Source: Rutidosis leptorrhynchoides (Eukaryota > Streptophyta > Magnoliopsida > Asterales > Asteraceae). Taken from it: 64,000 nt of DNA. Location: contig NC_092337.1 in NCBI RefSeq assembly GCF_046630445.1, positions 365,062,001-365,126,000 of the forward strand. The letters run 5' to 3'. Shown piece after piece: positions 11,129 to 22,562 of the stretch (the first letter of the stretch is position 1; every line of letters begins with the position of its first letter). The notes under the pieces were generated by a model that saw nothing but the letters and a program-made list of their open reading frames with translations, did not search any database and was not told where the DNA came from. A program made the position numbers and the translations under genes.

Positions 11129-12403
11129 AAGAACCTTTGTTTTAAAATTATCATCTTTATTAAAATTTACATTTACATCATAATTATTAGAAATAACAAA
11201 AGTATCATTTAAAATTAGTATTTTTATTAAGATTAATATTATTATTATAACTATTATTATTAAAACTACCTTTTTAGTTAAAATTCCATTTTCATTATTA
11301 TTATTATATTATTATAACAAATAAAAATTTTGTATATAAAAATATACTTATACTAAAATTATATTAATATTACCTATAATTATATATTAAAAAAAATTAA
11401 TTAACATTTCTATTAGGTATATATATAAAATCAATACATATATAACATGCAATTTAAGATATAAAATGTATTAGAATTTAGTACAAATTATATATAAACT
11501 ATAACACTAAATATATAAATACTATATAATTAATAGATGAAATTATTTGATTTTTTTATATGTTTTAATATATATATATAAATGATATAGGTTCGTGAAT
11601 CTAAGGTCAACCCTGCATTGTTCAGTTGTTCAATGTCGTCATATGTATTTTTACTACAAAATACAGTATGGTGAGTTTCATTTGCTCCCTTTTTAATTGC
11701 TTTTGCAATATATATTTTTGGGCTGAGAATACATGCGCTGTTTTATAAATGTTTTACGAAATAGGCACAAGTACTAAAACAAATTCTACGTGGATTTAAA
11801 CCAGAAATATACCCTTAGCTTGGTAACATTAAACTACTTGTCTATGTACGATAGGCGCGAATCCTAAAGATAGATCTATTGGGCCTGACAAACCCCATCC
11901 TAACTATGAGATGTTTTAGTTTTCGAAGTTATATTAAACACACCTGGTCAGGTGTACTTCAGAGGGTAAAACATGAACGTTAAGGCTTGTTACCGGGTGC
12001 CTACAACTTATAGAGTACTTTTATACACTTGCGAGTGTACATATATTTATAAACGGAAATCTTGTGGTCTATTAATATACTGAAATGATTGTTATGATAA
12101 ACCTATGAACTCACCAACCTTTTGGTTGACACTTTAAAGCATGTTTATTCTCAGGTATGAAAGAAATCTTCCGCTGTGCATTTGCTCATATTAGAGATAT
12201 TACTTGGAATCATTCATGACATATTTAAAAGACGTTGCATTCGAGTCGTTGAGTTCATCAAGATTATTATTAAGTCAATTATAGTTGGAGGTATTATGAA
12301 ATAGTATGATTGCCGTCAACTTTCGATGTAAAGAAAGTTTGTCTTTTAAAAACGAATGCAATGTTTGTAAAATGTATCATATAGAGGTCAATTACCTCGC
12401 GAT

Positions 12404-12408
12404 GTAAT
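12404..12408 (+). repeat. Target-site duplication of Athila, left copy
   Basis: gtaat, repeated at 25956-25960. In the uninterrupted B LTRs the sequence reads gatgtaatcaactattgcg, so the duplication is confirmed by an empty site within the same window. Confidence 0.95.
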
Positions 12409-12695
12409 TGATATTGCTCAATTACATCATATATATCTATCGCAATATCGCTTAAAACGCTCTATAATCGAAGATAATGAAGGTGATCTACAAGTGATAA
12501 GCCAAGATGCGCGACTTTGTATCGGAAGAATGATTTGCAAAGAATTTCGATGATTTATGACATTGGTTGATCCCGATACGAGTTAGGGTCAAAATACCAC
12601 TCTAAAATAATAAAACAAGGCTTCCGATATGATAGGTTTCGTCCAAATGAAATAATATTGAAAAGAAAACGAAAGAGTCAAAAATAGTACAGCAG

Positions 12696-12795
12696 GACGC
12701 CGTCCTGCCCTTTGAAGTGGGACGCCGTCATGGTCATTCGAGACGCCGTCTTGATCTTTATACCGGGACGCCGTCCTGCCTTTTAGGACGACGTC
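12696..12795 (+). promoter_or_regulatory. GACGCCGTC palindrome array in 5' LTR, five copies
   Basis: Nine-base cores are centred at 12700, 12725, 12746, 12771 and 12791; the last reads GACGACGTC. Spacings are 25, 21, 25 and 20. A possible core promoter (CTTTAAAACA) follows about 45 bp downstream. The 3' LTR has one extra copy upstream. Confidence 0.75.
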
Positions 12796-13239
12796 CCGAA
12801 GTAGGTGTACCCGACTTTTTCTGCTTTTTACCTAATTTCTCCACTTTAAAACATCAGTTTTGGGACTGTTTCATGAGAGTTACGCACCAGAGAGTTTTAG
12901 AGGCGATTTTGAAGAGCATTTTGGAGAATTCCAACCTCTTTGAAGAGGCTCAACATCAAGGCATCATCTATCAACATCTTCCTCATCCAAGAACTCTTGT
13001 TCTTGTAGGTTATTTACTTGTTCTCAGCAATGATTTCAGTTAATAATTTGATTGTATTGTTGTCTGTTACCATGATTGTTGGCTAGTTTCTATAATGTTT
13101 GTCTAGATTAATAACCAAGGTATTGGATGTAATCTTATTGATTGAATGTATTATGCGTGATAGATTGAAGCTTGAATTAAGAACCATGCTTATTGTTGTT
13201 AAAATCATTTGTATCTAGTTAATTGATATGTTGTTGATA

Positions 13240-13619
13240 AAGAGAACTCTTGTTGATGTATCATATTGATTTACAATCAACTTGTCTTAGATTGATTGTT
13301 TGCTAAACCGGACCAAGGGGGTAAACTAGATTAAAACGGTTAAACAAAATAGGAATGAATTGTGTAGAGCGAACGCAAAGGCAATTGTTATTCAAGTCTT
13401 TAAGCTTGTTGATCAACTAGTCACAAACGAAAAGGTCTAAGTAATAGGGAACCCTCGCTTAGTAATTCTAGTTTGAGTACTTGCTAAAGAGAACTCTTGG
13501 CGAGTCGATTTAGGTGATTAGCATACTTATAATTATTTGATTACAAATACAAGAACTATAGTGAAAAGGGAACCCTTGATCTTGTTATTGTATTTGCGTG
13601 TTTATCCGAGAGAACTCTT
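13240..13619 (+). repeat. Five AA-centred palindromes, AGRGAACYCT
   Basis: Copies lie at 13240-13251 (AAGAGAACTCTT), 13446-13455 (AGGGAACCCT), 13487-13498 (AAGAGAACTCTT), 13566-13577 (AAGGGAACCCTT) and 13608-13619 (GAGAGAACTCTT). Centres of the last four are 42, 79 and 42 bp apart, so they form a duplicated module of about 121 bp whose surroundings have largely diverged while the pairing bases changed together. The same set is in the 3' LTR. Confidence 0.65.
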
Positions 13620-14076
13620 AGTGAACCTATTAGATAACTACACACATAATTATTCAATCAGGGCTTAATATCTAATTTACATCCAATACCGAGGGTAAAA
13701 TATCTAGATAAACATTTCATCTCTTTGATTTAATTCAAAACTATCTTACTTGCTTTATTTGCACTTATTATCATTTCATAAACTTAAAAGACAAAAATAT
13801 TGTTTTTTACATTTAACCTTCTTTGATTTGGCTAAATCGTTAAATAGCCACCAAAACATAAAACTTGTACTTTTAACTTTCATTCACTTAGTTAATCATA
13901 ATATAGTTTCTAATTCTAATTTGACTGATATAACTGTCCTTGGAACGATACACGGAACTAAACCAGTTACTATACTACTACACGATCGGGTACACTGCCC
14001 GTTAGTGTGTAGCAATCTCTAAAACCGGTATTTTCCATACGATAATTCATATACCACTTTTCGCACATCAAGTTTT

Positions 14077-14094
14077 TGGCGCCGCTGCCGGGGA
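14077..14094 (+). other. Athila primer-binding site, tRNA-Asp type
   Basis: TGGCGCCGCTGCCGGGGA, 6 nt after the LTR end. It complements the 3' end of plant tRNA-Asp with one apparent mismatch, as expected for Athila/Tat elements. Confidence 0.88.
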
Positions 14095-14248
14095 CAGTTT
14101 TGTGTCAAAATAGAATTATTAACTGATTTGTGATTAAGTAGTTTCTTAATTATTTTAAATTTTTAATAATCTTTGATCTTTAAACTTATAGAATCGGTAT
14201 GTTTAATAATTTTTGTTAGTTGTGTGATTGACAGTTTATAGGTCGCAT

Positions 14249-17200
14249 ATGCCACATACCCGAAGTTCAGAATCTCCATTACTTACACCGTTTACAGAAC
14301 CTGATAGAAAGCTTGGTAGGATTTCAAAAGAAGTACTTGAAATTTTTGAATCTTCATCAAAGCAAGAAACCTTTGATTCAGAATCAAGTACGACCAAGCC
14401 TCGATATTCTGACTTTGGTAAACCCGTTCAACCCCCAAATTTTGAAATGGAAGGAGAAAGACCGTTGGTACCACGACAATCAATGGCAGCAAAGATGAAA
14501 GCAACCCGGACCGGACAAGGTAGTGCTATTACTCCACCTACTGGTGAGGTAACTTTTGAAATAAAAGGACCTATTCTTCAAATGATTAATAACAGGTGTC
14601 AATTTGGTGGTGGTCCGAATGAAGATGCAAACGAACATATTCGTCTCTTTCAAGAGATATGTCTTCTATTTAAACTTAAACCAGAAACTGACCAGGCCAT
14701 ATTATTAAGACTTTTCCCTTGGACACTCCAAGGGGAAGCACGAAGTTAGTTAGATTCATTGGCCGAGGCTACGATAGAAACGTGGGATGGTATGTTGGAA
14801 AAATTTCTTAAGAAATATTTTCCAGCATCCAAGTCCGCGAGACTCCAACACGAAATTACCCAATTCTGTCAAAAGCCGATGGAAACCCTGTACGAAGCAT
14901 GGAATCGATTTTCCAAAATGCTAAGAGGTTGTCCAAACCATGGTTTGGATACCTTTCAAAAGGTCCAAATCTTTTACAAAGGTTGTGATGTAGCAACCCG
15001 AATTTCAATTGACCAAGCGGCCGGTGGTTCTCTTATGGACAAAACCGAGCAAGAGGCTTATGAGATAATCGAGAAACTAGCCGATTATTCTCATGAGTGG
15101 CATCAAGAACGCCCAATTACTCGAAATGCTCAAGTCCAAAGCGCCGGTGCTTATGATGACTTAAGCTCCCTAGGTGTAAAAATAGATGGTGTTGTCCGAA
15201 ACATGGACAAAATCACCAAGGAAATCCATAGTATGAAAGTAGGTTGTGAATACTGTGGAGGTCTCCACTTAGGAAAAGATTGTGATGCCGGGTTAACCAT
15301 GGCTCAAAAAGAAGAAGTGGCTTTCATAAGCCAAAGAAATAATAACCAGTTTCAGGGAAGAGCCCAATTTAACCGGAACTTTAACAACCCCTACAACCCT
15401 CAAGGTCAAACTTCCAATTTTCAACAAGGGTCAGGTAGTGGGTTCCAACAACAAACTCCGGGTTTTTACCAAAAACCCCAACAGGAAGAGAAAAAGTCAA
15501 ATTTAGAGAGTATGTTGGAAAAGTTAATTACATCACAAACTCAGCTTGTCACAAATATAAACCAAACCAACGAGAAAAACGAACATCAATTTAGAAACCA
15601 ACAAGCATCAATTCAAAATTTAGAAAAACAAATGAGTGGTTTAGCCAATTTACTGAGCGAGAGGAAACCAGGTAGTTTACCGGGCGATACCAGTAAAAAC
15701 CCACGAAATGAGCACGCAAATGTTATCACCACACGGAGTGGTCTAGCATACGATGCTCCAAAAATGCCCGAAAATTCTGATTTCAGGGTTCCATTGAACC
15801 AAAATGATGAACCGGTTAAGGAGCCGGAAAAAGTGGTTGAAAAGGAAGAACGGGAAAAACCCGTAGTGAAACCATATCAACCACCGCTCCCATACCCAAG
15901 AAAACAACAACAAGAGAGGCTAGAGGCCGAAAGGTCGAAATTCCTAGATATGTTTAAACAAATTAACATAAACATGCCTTTCATTGATGTAATCTCAGGT
16001 ATGCCCAAGTATGCTAAGTTTTTAAAAGACTTACTTACTAATCGGAAGAAAATGGAGGAACTTTCATCCGTCACCATGAATGCAAATTGTTCAGCAATTT
16101 TGATGAACAAAATACCGAAAAAGTTAGCTGATCCTGGAAGTTTTACCATACCATGTCTCCTGGGAGATTTGGAATGCATTAAAGCATTAGCGGATTTAGG
16201 GGCTAGCATAAATTTAATGCCTTATTCATTATATGTTAAGCTAAACCCCGGGGAACTGAAACCAACTCGAATGGCAATCCAACTAGCAGACCGCTCTGTT
16301 AAATTCCCTCGTGGAATTTTAGAGAATATGTTAGTAAAAGTAGGTACCCTAGTATTTCCGGCTGATTTTGTAATTCTAAACATGGAGGAGGACACACGTG
16401 TGCCTCTTATATTAGGTCGACCTTTCCTCAATACCGCTAGAGCTATGATAGATGTTCATGGGCAGAAATTGACCCTTAGTATTGAGGATATGAAGGTTAC
16501 CTTTTCCGTTGACCATGCCTTGCAATACCCCGAGTCTACTGATGATCAATGTTATTATTTGCAAACCGTAGACACGTATTCGGAGTTATTGCAGGAATTT
16601 CCAGAATTGCACGGTACAGGAGAATGCATTTTTGCGGAAGGTGATGATGAAACAATGGTGGAAGAAGTGGAGATGTTGACCACTTTGATGGCTAACGGAT
16701 ATGAGCCAAATGATGAAGAGTACAGAAAGTTGGATTTAGGGAATGAATACCGATGTAAAACATCGATTGAAGAACCTCCCGTTTTGGAACTAAAGCCACT
16801 TCCAAATCACTTGGAATATGCTTACCTACAAGAAGGTTCTACTCTCCCGGTGATCATTTCATCCGAACTCTCTGTAAGTGAGAAATCTAAGCTTGTTTCC
16901 ATGTTAAAAGCCCATAAAACGGCTCTAGCATGGAAAATTCATGACATCAAGGGTATAAGTCCCTCTTATTGTACACATAAGATATTAATGGAAGATAACT
17001 ATAAGCCGTGTGTACAAAGACAAAGGCGACTCAACCCCAATATGCAAGAAGTTGTTAAGAAGGAGATTGTAAAACTCCTAGATGCGGGTCTTATTTATCC
17101 AATTTCGGATAGTCCTTGGGTGAGTCCGGTCCAATGCGTGCCCAAAAAGGGTGGCATGACCGTTGTCACAAATGAAAACGACCAATTAATTTCTACCAGG

Positions 17201-19690
17201 ACTATCACGGGTTGGAGGGTATGCATTGACTACAGGAAATTAAATGATGCTACCCGAAAAGACCATTTTCCCCTTCCTTACATTGATCAAATGTTGGAAA
17301 GATTAGCGGGAAAGAATTTTTATTGTTTTCTTGACGGTTTCTCGGGATATTTCCAAATCCCTATAGCACCCGAGGACCAAGAGAAAACGACCTTTACATG
17401 TCCTTATGGTACTTTCTCCTATCGGCGTATGCCTTTTGGCTTATGCAATGCTCCTGCTACCTTCCAAAGATGTATGGTGGCTATTTTTCATGACATGATT
17501 GAAGATTTTATGGAAGTATTCATGGATGACTTCTCAGTCTTCGGTGATTCTTTTGACTCATGTCTTAAAAATCTTGAGCGTATGTTGATTAGGTGTGAAG
17601 AATCAAATCTTGTACTGAACTGGGAAAAATGCCATTTTATGGTAAAAAAGGGAATTGTATTGGGTCATAAAATTTCTTGTGCAGGTCTTGAGGTGGATCG
17701 GGCTAAAGTGGAAGTAATAGCCAAATTACCACCACCAACGAATGTGAAAGGTGTTAGAAGTTTTCTGGGGCACGCCGGTTTTTACCGGCGGTTCATTAAA
17801 GATTTTTCCAAAATTGCAACCCCCATGAACAAACTTCTTGAGAAGGACGCTCCATTTATCTTTACGAACGAGTGTCTTACCGCCTTTAATCTTCTTAAAG
17901 CAAAGCTCACGCAGTCACCGATTCTCATATCGCCGAATTGGTCAATACCATTCGAACTTATGTGTGACGCCAGTGACTTTGCTATTGGTGCCGTCTTGGG
18001 GCAAAGAATAGAAAAACATTTCAAGCCCATTTACTATGCTAGTAAGACACTTCAAGGAGCCCAACTTAATTACACTACCACCGAGAAGGAACTCCTTGCA
18101 ATCGTCTTTTCGTTTGACAAATTCCGATCCTATTTGGTGCTAGCAAAGACGGTTGTCTACACAGACCACTCGGCTTTAAAGTACTTGCTTTCTAAGCAAG
18201 ATGCTAAACCCCGTTTAATACGTTGGGTCTTGCTTTTGCAAGAATTCGACATCGATATAAAAGATAAAAAGGGTGCCGAAAACCTAGCTGCCGATCACCT
18301 TTCTCGACTTGAGAACCCGAATCTTGGGGTTCTACATGAGACAGTTATCCAAGATAATTTTCCTGATGAAAATCTCATGAGAGTTGAGAAAATTAATGAT
18401 CCATGGTTTGTAGACATTGCCAACTATCTTGCGGGTGGATTCCTAGAAACCGGTATGTCACACCAGAAAAGAAAGAAATTCTTTAGTGACTTAAAATACT
18501 ATTTTTGGGAACACCCATATCTCTTTAAACAGTGTCCCGATGGGATAATCCGTCGGTGTGTTTCGGGGAAGGAATGCACCGAAATTCTACTTGACTGTCA
18601 CCTTGGTCCAACAGGTGGGCACTTTGGTCCCCAAATCACGGGGAAGAAAGTTTACGAGGCCGGTTTCTATTGGCCTACAATATTCAAAGATGCCTACGCT
18701 GTTTGTAAAGCTTGTGACGCGTGCCAACGGGCCGGTCAAATAACTAAACGGGATGAAATGCCTCAACAAAGCATCCAAGTATGCGAGGTGTTCGATGTTT
18801 GGGGAATTGACTTTATGGGCCCCTTTCCAAAATCTCATTCTTACCTCTACATACTTGTCGCCATAGATTATGTTTCTAAATGGGCGGAGGCAAAACCTCT
18901 ACCAAAAAATGATGGCCGAGTAGTGGTAAACTTTTTGATGGAACTTTTCTCTAGGTTCGGCACACCAAAAGCTCTTATAAGTGACCGGGGCACCCACTTT
19001 TGCAATAAGCAATTGGAAAAGGTGTTGAAAAGATATGGAGTAATCCATAAAATTTCGACATCTTATCATCCCCAAACGAGTGGGCAAGTAGAAAACACCA
19101 ACCGGTCATTAAAACGCATACTTGAAAAGACCGTTGGTGCCAATCCCAAAGAGTGGTCAACCAAGTTAAACGATGCATTGTGGGCTTTTCGCACGGCCTA
19201 CAAAACACCGATTGCAACAACTCCTTTCCGTATGGTATACGGAAAAGCATGCCATCTCCCGTTGGAGATTGAACATAAAGCACATTGGGTGCTAAGGGCA
19301 TGCAATTTGGATTACCAAGAAGCGGGTCGGTTACGTTTGACCCAACTAAATGAATTAGACGAGTTGAGGCTTGAAGCCTATGACAACTCTCTAATTTACA
19401 AGAAAAAAACCAAACAATGGCACGACAAAAGATTGAAACATCCAAAAGAATTCATGGAAGGAGATCGTGTCCTTGTTTATAATTCCCGTTTCAAGTTATC
19501 ACCCGGAAAGCTTAAGTCCCGATGGACGGGACCGTTTGTTGTTAGAAAGGTGTACCCTTATGGTACAGTCGAAATGGAGAACGGGAAGGGTGATATTTTT
19601 AAAGTGAATGGCCACCGGGTCAAACACTATGTTGATGGTCCCCTAGAAATTAAGGATGAGGTTAGCCTCAACTTCAAGAAAAACGCCTAA
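14249..19690 (+). CDS. gag-pol: Athila gag-pol polyprotein with one in-frame TAG
   Basis: One continuous frame of about 1813 codons starts at the first ATG after the leader (the frame is open a little upstream but without ATG). It encodes the capsid precursor and the replication enzymes. Approximate residues from that ATG: Retrotrans_gag domain 100-280 with a TAG at codon 167 (14747-14749); zinc knuckle CX2CX3HX4C at 333; aspartic protease with DLGAS at 649; reverse transcriptase with FMDD (aspartates 1093-1094); RNase H beginning near CDASD, 1240; integrase with an HHCC head and catalytic D1521, D1579 and E1615 (D-D-35-E). The FMDDFSVFG signature and the gene order are typical of Athila. All visible catalytic residues are present. 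The TAG either inactivates the element or must be read through; everything after it is open. Confidence 0.93.
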
Positions 19691-19861
19691 ATCTAAATGG
19701 GGACGAGTTTGGTGAACGACTCGTAAAAGAATGGTTCACGATTGTAATTAGGTTTGTATTGTGTGCACGTTAAATTTTAGTTTGGTACAAAATGATTAAC
19801 GTATGACCCCTAAACGCGAACGACTCAGAAAATCAGGTCAGTGGGTTTTAGCACTATGCAG

Positions 19862-20025
19862 GACGCCGTCCCACTATGCAAGAAGCCGTCCCAGTTTAAA
19901 CTTCTAGACGCCGTCCCATTTAGCTAGACGCCGTCCCACTTTTAAGATCAAGACGCCGTCTCAATTAGCTCGACGCCGTCCCAAAGTACTAACCGAGACG
20001 CCGTCCTCCATTCCGAGACGACGTC
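19862..20025 (+). promoter_or_regulatory. GACGCCGTC palindrome array upstream of the second ORF, eight copies
   Basis: Cores are centred at 19866, 19886, 19911, 19931, 19956, 19976, 20001 and 20021, that is, spacings 20, 25, 20, 25, 20, 25 and 20 exactly. Copy 2 is GAAGCCGTC and copy 8 GACGACGTC. The array lies between the pol stop codon and a TATA-like sequence (TTTTATACA, about 20055-20063), next to a CT-rich untranslated leader for the second ORF. Confidence 0.8.
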
Positions 20026-20196
20026 CCGACCCCCTGAGTCAGAAAAAAAAATACGTTTTATACACTTACCCACTCATTTCTTATCCACAAAACACACTCT
20101 TCTCTATTTTTCTCTGCCCTAACCCGAACCACTCTCCAAAAACCCTAATTTCTACTTCAATTTCGCGTTTCCTTCTTCAAATTCAAGCTTCAAATC
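20026..20196 (+). promoter_or_regulatory. Putative internal promoter and 5' leader of the Athila second ORF
   Basis: A TATA-like TTTTATACA at about 20055-20063 is followed by a CT-rich stretch with CCCTAA-type motifs that resembles plant 5' untranslated leaders. It ends at the ATG at 20197. The inference of a separate transcript rests on this layout and on the intron that follows. Confidence 0.45.
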
Positions 20197-22562
20197 ATGA
20201 ACTTTTTGGTATGGATACTCCATTTTTACACTTTTCTTTATCCATTACTTGAATTGTATGTCTATATCTATAAATTGGTGAAGGATAAGTGTGGGGTGTT
20301 TGATTTGCATGATTATTGTTAAGATTAACATACCTTAGTAGTTTAATTGCCCTTAATGTGTTTATTTTGCAAAGATTACATGTTTTTAAGGGTTTGTTCA
20401 TGATTCTAGGGTTTGTAGAAATTAAATCCGAATTTGGGATGCTTAATTTATGATGTTGAGTTTGTGTATGATGTTTATGATTCTTGTGAAGTATATGATT
20501 GTGTTGGTGATGTTGATGTCAACTTGGCCGGGTCATTTTTGAATGTTAGTGAATTTCTAAGCATATTGTTGAATTGTAATGAATTTATGAAATGTGTATG
20601 CTTGTTTTTCATTTGTAAGGGCCTGTTGAATCAAATTAATGGAATGGAATGCCATAATGTATGATGTTAAGATGGTCATTTGAGCTAAAAATTGTGAAAA
20701 TTGTATTATGATTTGTGATGAATATGATTAGAATGCAAAGTTAAATGTTATGACCTATGACACAACATACTTGAATCTTTGAGTCCTAAGTTTGTGCTAC
20801 ATTGTGAAGTTATGATTTTCAATTTTTTTTTTTTTTTTGAAGGTGTATTAACGAATTCATGTTGACTTTGGTTGACTTTGGTTTAAAATTGTGAACATGC
20901 ACTTTCGTTTAAATGAATCATAATGCTTTTGAACTAGGAATTGAATGATGAAGTTCTCCTGCTACTCGGTTATGTTTTTAGCTAACATTAACACAACGGT
21001 TTCTATGTTCTTTTGGTTTGGTGTATAATGTTTTGCAGGGACAATCAAGCAGAGGAGGACCGGCAAAAAGAGGAAGGACAGCAGGTTTGGCTCCTCCACG
21101 ACAACCACCACCACCACAACAACAACATCATTCATCATCGTCTTCCGGAGAAGAAGCGGAGGAGGATCTAAACGATCCTCGAGTTTGGTTAACACAGGTT
21201 CAGAACGATGAAGACTATACGGAAACATTTGAGAGAATAAACCGTAGGCCGATTAATGCAACTTGGTATTTTATCTGGGGGCCATTGGAAGAGGCGGGCA
21301 TGCGCCGACATGTTTCTAATTTACTCGCCATTCCTTACGGTAGAGTAGTCACCCACGTTTGGGAACAGGTTTTTAGCATCAATGAACCAATCTATCCGGT
21401 GCTGCTTAAAGAATTTTACTCTACCATGCGGTTTAACAATGTCAGCGATTATTTATCGAATGAGTTTCTACAGTTTCGTCTCGGGGGCCAAGATAGGGGT
21501 ATAAGCAGTTTACAGCTTTGTAGAGTTCTGGGAATTTTTGAGGAATTCACCGATAATCAGTTAGGTGAATATTTGCGGGCTTCTGATTACGTTGGCCGGC
21601 ATGTTTTTGATGACACCTCTTATTGGCGCAGAATTTGTAAGCCAAATATTGCGCCTGCACATTTTAGATCAAGCAAGCACAGGTACAACGAAATCGCAGC
21701 CCGGGATGATAGGCTGCTTCATCGACTCATCGCATGCACGTTTAATGCGAGGATTGAGGGTAATGAGAAGGTGAAAACATTAGATTTGTGGATTATGGAT
21801 CAAATCAAGCGGGGTTCCTATACCGACATTCCTGGGCTAATCGGTAATTATTTCCTTACCATTGCGACTGAGACACGGCTACGGAAGCCACTTCTGGGAG
21901 GCCACTACATTACCCGAATTGCCCGACATTTTAACATTGATTTCAGTAGATTACAGGAGTACACGAGCGTAATGAAACCATTAAAAAAGGTTTTTTATAT
22001 TAATGCTGAAATCATTATGAAAGATAGAAATGGGCATTTGGTGCCTTTTGTGGCAGTTGGTGCAGGTGGCGCAAGTGGCAGTGGTGTTCAGCAAGAGCAG
22101 CAGCAGGAAGAGGAGGCGGAAATGGAGGCACAAACTAATGTTGGTGAACAGCATCCGTGGCATCCGTCCCAATCAAGTTGGGACAGTTTGGTTGGTAGTG
22201 TTAATAACATGAGGTTGAGCCCGAACGAACAAAGGATGCACAACGATAGAATGTGGGATAGTCAGCAGCGAATGGAGCAACGACAGATTGCTCAAGTGCA
22301 CGATCAGGGATGGATGAGTTATGGTATTGATTGGAATAACCATAACTCAGAGTTGTTTTATTCCAACCCCGAGCAGTACTATGGGACGACACGTCTGACA
22401 CCCCAATATTACACGGATCCTCAAAACCCACCTCCGCCTCACCCGATTTATGATAATACCGCTGCGTTGCAGGATGCTCGGAACAGATTTGAGCAGCAAT
22501 ATCCACAGGGACGCCCGTACAGAGATGGTTCGGGTAATTATTTTTGGCCGTTTGATAACTAG
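20197..22562 (+). CDS. Athila second ORF (ATHILA ORF-1-like family), probably spliced
   Basis: The main exon 21039-22562 encodes about 507 residues in the position between pol and the 3' LTR where Athila elements carry an extra protein, often called env-like. The sequence resembles the ATHILA ORF-1 family (Pfam PF03078) by general pattern. An N-terminal basic and proline/glutamine/serine-rich tail is followed by a compact domain of about 270 residues (from DPRVWL to the PFVAVG region) and a Q/E-rich, low-complexity C-terminus. I see no signal peptide or transmembrane segment. An ATG at 20197 starts a four-codon exon (20197-20208) ending in a GTATGG donor. The acceptor TTTTGCAG ends at 21038, and both are phase 0, giving about 511 residues. 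Without splicing, an ATG at 21018 could serve. Confidence 0.75.
20209..21038 (+). other. Predicted 830-bp intron in the Athila second ORF
   Basis: T-rich and AT-rich non-coding sequence bounded by GTATGG and TTTTGCAG, with a T-run near 20823. Phase-0 junctions keep the frame. The open frame at 20434-20664 inside it is not supported. An alternative is that the acceptor is used from a donor near the element's own leader, as in spliced env-type messages. Confidence 0.55.

Larger units (their letters stand above)
10150..12408 (+). repeat. First LTR of element B, left part (5' truncated)
   Basis: It matches 31316-33669 and 39069-41348 and lacks the first 1.2 kb of the LTR, displaced by element M. 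It contains a GAT-rich stretch and a (TTA)n run, but not the long (TA)n runs seen in the other copies. It stops at 12408 where Athila is inserted. Plus- and minus-strand open frames here are low-complexity artefacts. Confidence 0.85.
12409..14070 (+). repeat. Athila 5' LTR
   Basis: Begins TGATATTGCTC and ends CGCACATCA, 1662 bp. It contains a five-copy GACGCCGTC array (12696-12795) and a set of AA-centred palindromes (13240-13619). Two open frames (12717-13043 and 13750-14022) recur identically in the 3' LTR, have no recognisable domains and are not taken as genes. Confidence 0.93.

Noticed and set aside
12717..13043. 108-residue ORF in both Athila LTRs
   Set aside because: It spans the palindrome array and untranslated LTR sequence, and recurs only because LTRs are duplicated.
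18975..19445. 156-residue minus-strand ORF inside Athila integrase
   Set aside because: It is a shadow of the coding strand with no start context or domain.
19862..20025. GACGCCGTC array as a CRISPR-like array
   Set aside because: Repeats are 9-13 bp, spacers are only 7-16 bp, the setting is a plant retrotransposon, and there are no cas genes.
21039..22562. Athila second ORF as a true envelope glycoprotein
   Set aside because: No signal peptide, transmembrane segment or cysteine pattern was seen, so an envelope function is not supported.
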